From Alphaproteobacteria bacterium (GTDB lineage Bacteria > Pseudomonadota > Alphaproteobacteria > UBA6615): a stretch of DNA of 23,645 bases. The notes under the pieces are model-generated. The model searched no databases and had not been told where the DNA came from. It was given only the letters and a program-made list of their open reading frames with translations. Positions 22,548-23,645 of the stretch are shown here, in pieces. Position 1 is the first letter of the stretch. Each line of letters begins with the position of its first letter. The position numbers and the translations under genes were made by a program. Location: NCBI GenBank assembly GCA_013003285.1, contig JABDJY010000185.1, positions 1-23,645 of the forward strand, read 5' to 3'.

Positions 22548-22576
22548 AGTTAAAGCCTCTCGGCGCCGTCTGTCAA
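22548..22576 (-). promoter_or_regulatory. Predicted sigma-70 promoter of metZ
   Basis: On the minus strand TTGACA (22576-22571) is a perfect -35. After a 17-nt spacer comes TTAACT (22553-22548) as a weak -10. A start about 7 nt on falls at 22541, one base before the first SAM-II aptamer. Confidence 0.6.
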
Positions 22577-22901
22577 TAAGCAAACGCTAAATTACGACTG
22601 ATGCCGGCGACCTTGTCGACAGCCTCAGCCATTGATGAATGTTCAGTAGAATCCAATAAACCCTAGGCTATCAGACTGTCCTTCTCGCAATGTAGCTTAA
22701 GGCGATACTTTTTGAGCGCGTGTATTCCACTGCTTCAACGGCTCACGACCGCTGCATTCAGACATTCTCTTCGCTGGATCACAGTTTGGAGGCCTTGAAG
22801 TTCCATTGCGACAAATCAAGGCTTCCTCGATCGCGTCGATCTAGCTTGTACCATCGCTACAGCGTTTGGAAAGTCACCTTCAACTTAGAAGAATTCGCGT
22901 G
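22577..22901. other. Intergenic region upstream of the dicarboxylate symporter
   Basis: About 325 nt between the divergent metZ leader and the symporter gene. It is less GC-rich than the genes. It contains a plus-strand 60-codon open frame (22720-22902) whose stop overlaps the symporter ATG (TGATG), but its sequence has no recognisable domain and no good ribosome site. No RNA gene, repeat or clear regulator site was found. It presumably carries the symporter promoter and leader. Confidence 0.5.
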
Positions 22902-23645
22902 ATGCTCGTCCCTCGCTCACTGCCGCAGCTTTCACAACGCCTGGTGCCGCTGGTTCGCACGCGCCTGTGGCTGCAAGTTCTGATCGCCATGGCTCTCGGC
23001 GTTGCCTTTGGCATCGCCATTGGACCGACGACAGGCTGGGTCGATACGGATATTTCCTTGGTTGTCGGCGCCTGGGTGGCGTTGCCGGGAAAGCTCTTCC
23101 TGCTGGCGATACAGTTCGTCGTCGTGCCGCTGATCGTCGCCTCGGTGATCCGCGGTATCGCTGCCGGCGAAGGCTCCAACGGGCTTGGTGAGCTCGGCCT
23201 TAAAACGACCCTGTTCTTTGCCGCTTCGACGGTTATCGCCGTTGCCCTCGGCCTCGCCGTGGCTTTGCTGATCCAACCCGGCAGTTTCGTCGACGGTGCC
23301 GCCGTGACAGCAGCCTTGGTCAGCGATGGCGGCACGGTACCGGCCGCTCTTCCCACCGGCCCGCCGACCGTCGGTGAAATCCCCGAGTTAATCGCCGGTC
23401 TGTTTCCGCGCGATCCGCTAACCACGTTCACCAGCGGCAACATGCTGCAGATCGTTATCGCGTCCATCATTCTCGGTATCGCCATGGTGATGACGGCAGG
23501 CGAACAGCGCCGGCCGCTGCTCGACCTGCTGGCGTCGATCCAAGCGGTCTGCATGGTGATTGTCAGCTTTGTCCTAAGATTGGCCCCTTTCGCCGTGTTT
23601 GGTCTGTTGGCGCAAATCAGCGCCCGTGTCGGCATCTCGGCGCTG
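22902..23645 (+). CDS. Dicarboxylate/amino acid:cation symporter (DAACS/SDF family), N-terminal part
   Basis: The first 248 residues are present; the frame is open at the window end. After a short cytoplasmic start comes a helix (LWLQVLIAMALGVAFGIAIG), then the family block LPGKLFLLAIQFVVVPLIVASVIRGIA, which corresponds to the second and third helices of the GltP/DctA fold, and later FTSGNMLQIVIASIILGIAM and LRLAPFAVFGLLAQ. Members import glutamate, aspartate or C4-dicarboxylates with Na+ or H+. The loop between (about 130-170) is long and rich in Pro and Gly. The ATG at 22902 is preceded by AGAAGAA. The substrate-binding C-terminal hairpins are outside the window, so glutamate and dicarboxylate uptake cannot be told apart. 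Confidence 0.88.
   Translation, partial: MLVPRSLPQLSQRLVPLVRTRLWLQVLIAMALGVAFGIAIGPTTGWVDTDISLVVGAWVALPGKLFLLAIQFVVVPLIVASVIRGIAAGEGSNGLGELGLKTTLFFAASTVIAVALGLAVALLIQPGSFVDGAAVTAALVSDGGTVPAALPTGPPTVGEIPELIAGLFPRDPLTTFTSGNMLQIVIASIILGIAMVMTAGEQRRPLLDLLASIQAVCMVIVSFVLRLAPFAVFGLLAQISARVGISAL

Overview
The window looks like a piece of an alphaproteobacterial chromosome, probably a Rhodospirillales-like or related environmental lineage. The grounds are a high-GC coding style, a CpdR orthologue, SAM-II riboswitches (a class typical of Alphaproteobacteria), an MCE/Mla operon with a STAS-fused permease and a separate auxiliary lipoprotein, and an FNR/FixK-type box. No phage, plasmid, CRISPR or intact insertion sequence is visible. 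Genes are dense and both ends cut through a gene.

Region by region. (1) 1-4005: a GGT-family hydrolase and the N-terminus of a MATE exporter on the minus strand, divergent from dgcN-dgcA on the plus strand. The last two are the recently described D-glutamate catabolic pair (N-acetylation, then racemisation). (2) 4103-7929: a membrane histidine kinase with five PAS domains, followed by a stand-alone receiver. (3) 7942-11597 (minus): a tightly coupled MCE lipid-transport operon, in transcription order STAS-MlaE permease, MlaF ATPase, MlaD, auxiliary lipoprotein. (4) 11691-13493 (minus): a lytic transglycosylase and phenylalanine 4-hydroxylase, separated by an AT-rich gap that may encode a plus-strand small RNA ending in a good terminator. 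(5) 13585-15823: a GNAT acetyltransferase and an N-formylglutamate amidohydrolase (minus), then cpdR and tRNA-Val(GAC) (plus), with a 19-nt copy of the tRNA 3' end lying 79 nt further on. (6) 15916-17334: a SNase-like protein with altered active-site residues, then two small divergent cytochromes c around an FNR-type site, one of them preceded by a translationally coupled 19-codon ORF. (7) 17347-20850: a CPA2 cation/proton antiporter, an SDR dehydrogenase and a CmcJ/NvfI-family oxidoreductase. (8) 20951-22576: metZ, with GC-rich hairpins behind it and an elaborate leader in front. (9) 22902 to the end: a truncated Na+/H+:dicarboxylate (DAACS) symporter.

The most interesting item is the metZ leader. 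Read on the minus strand it holds a TTGACA promoter, a SAM-II aptamer starting at the expected transcription start, a Rho-independent terminator, a second SAM-II-like aptamer, and then the metZ start. The two aptamers covary in P1 and in the pseudoknot pairing. This resembles the SAM-II/SAM-V tandem known in marine Alphaproteobacteria, but here both units look like SAM-II.
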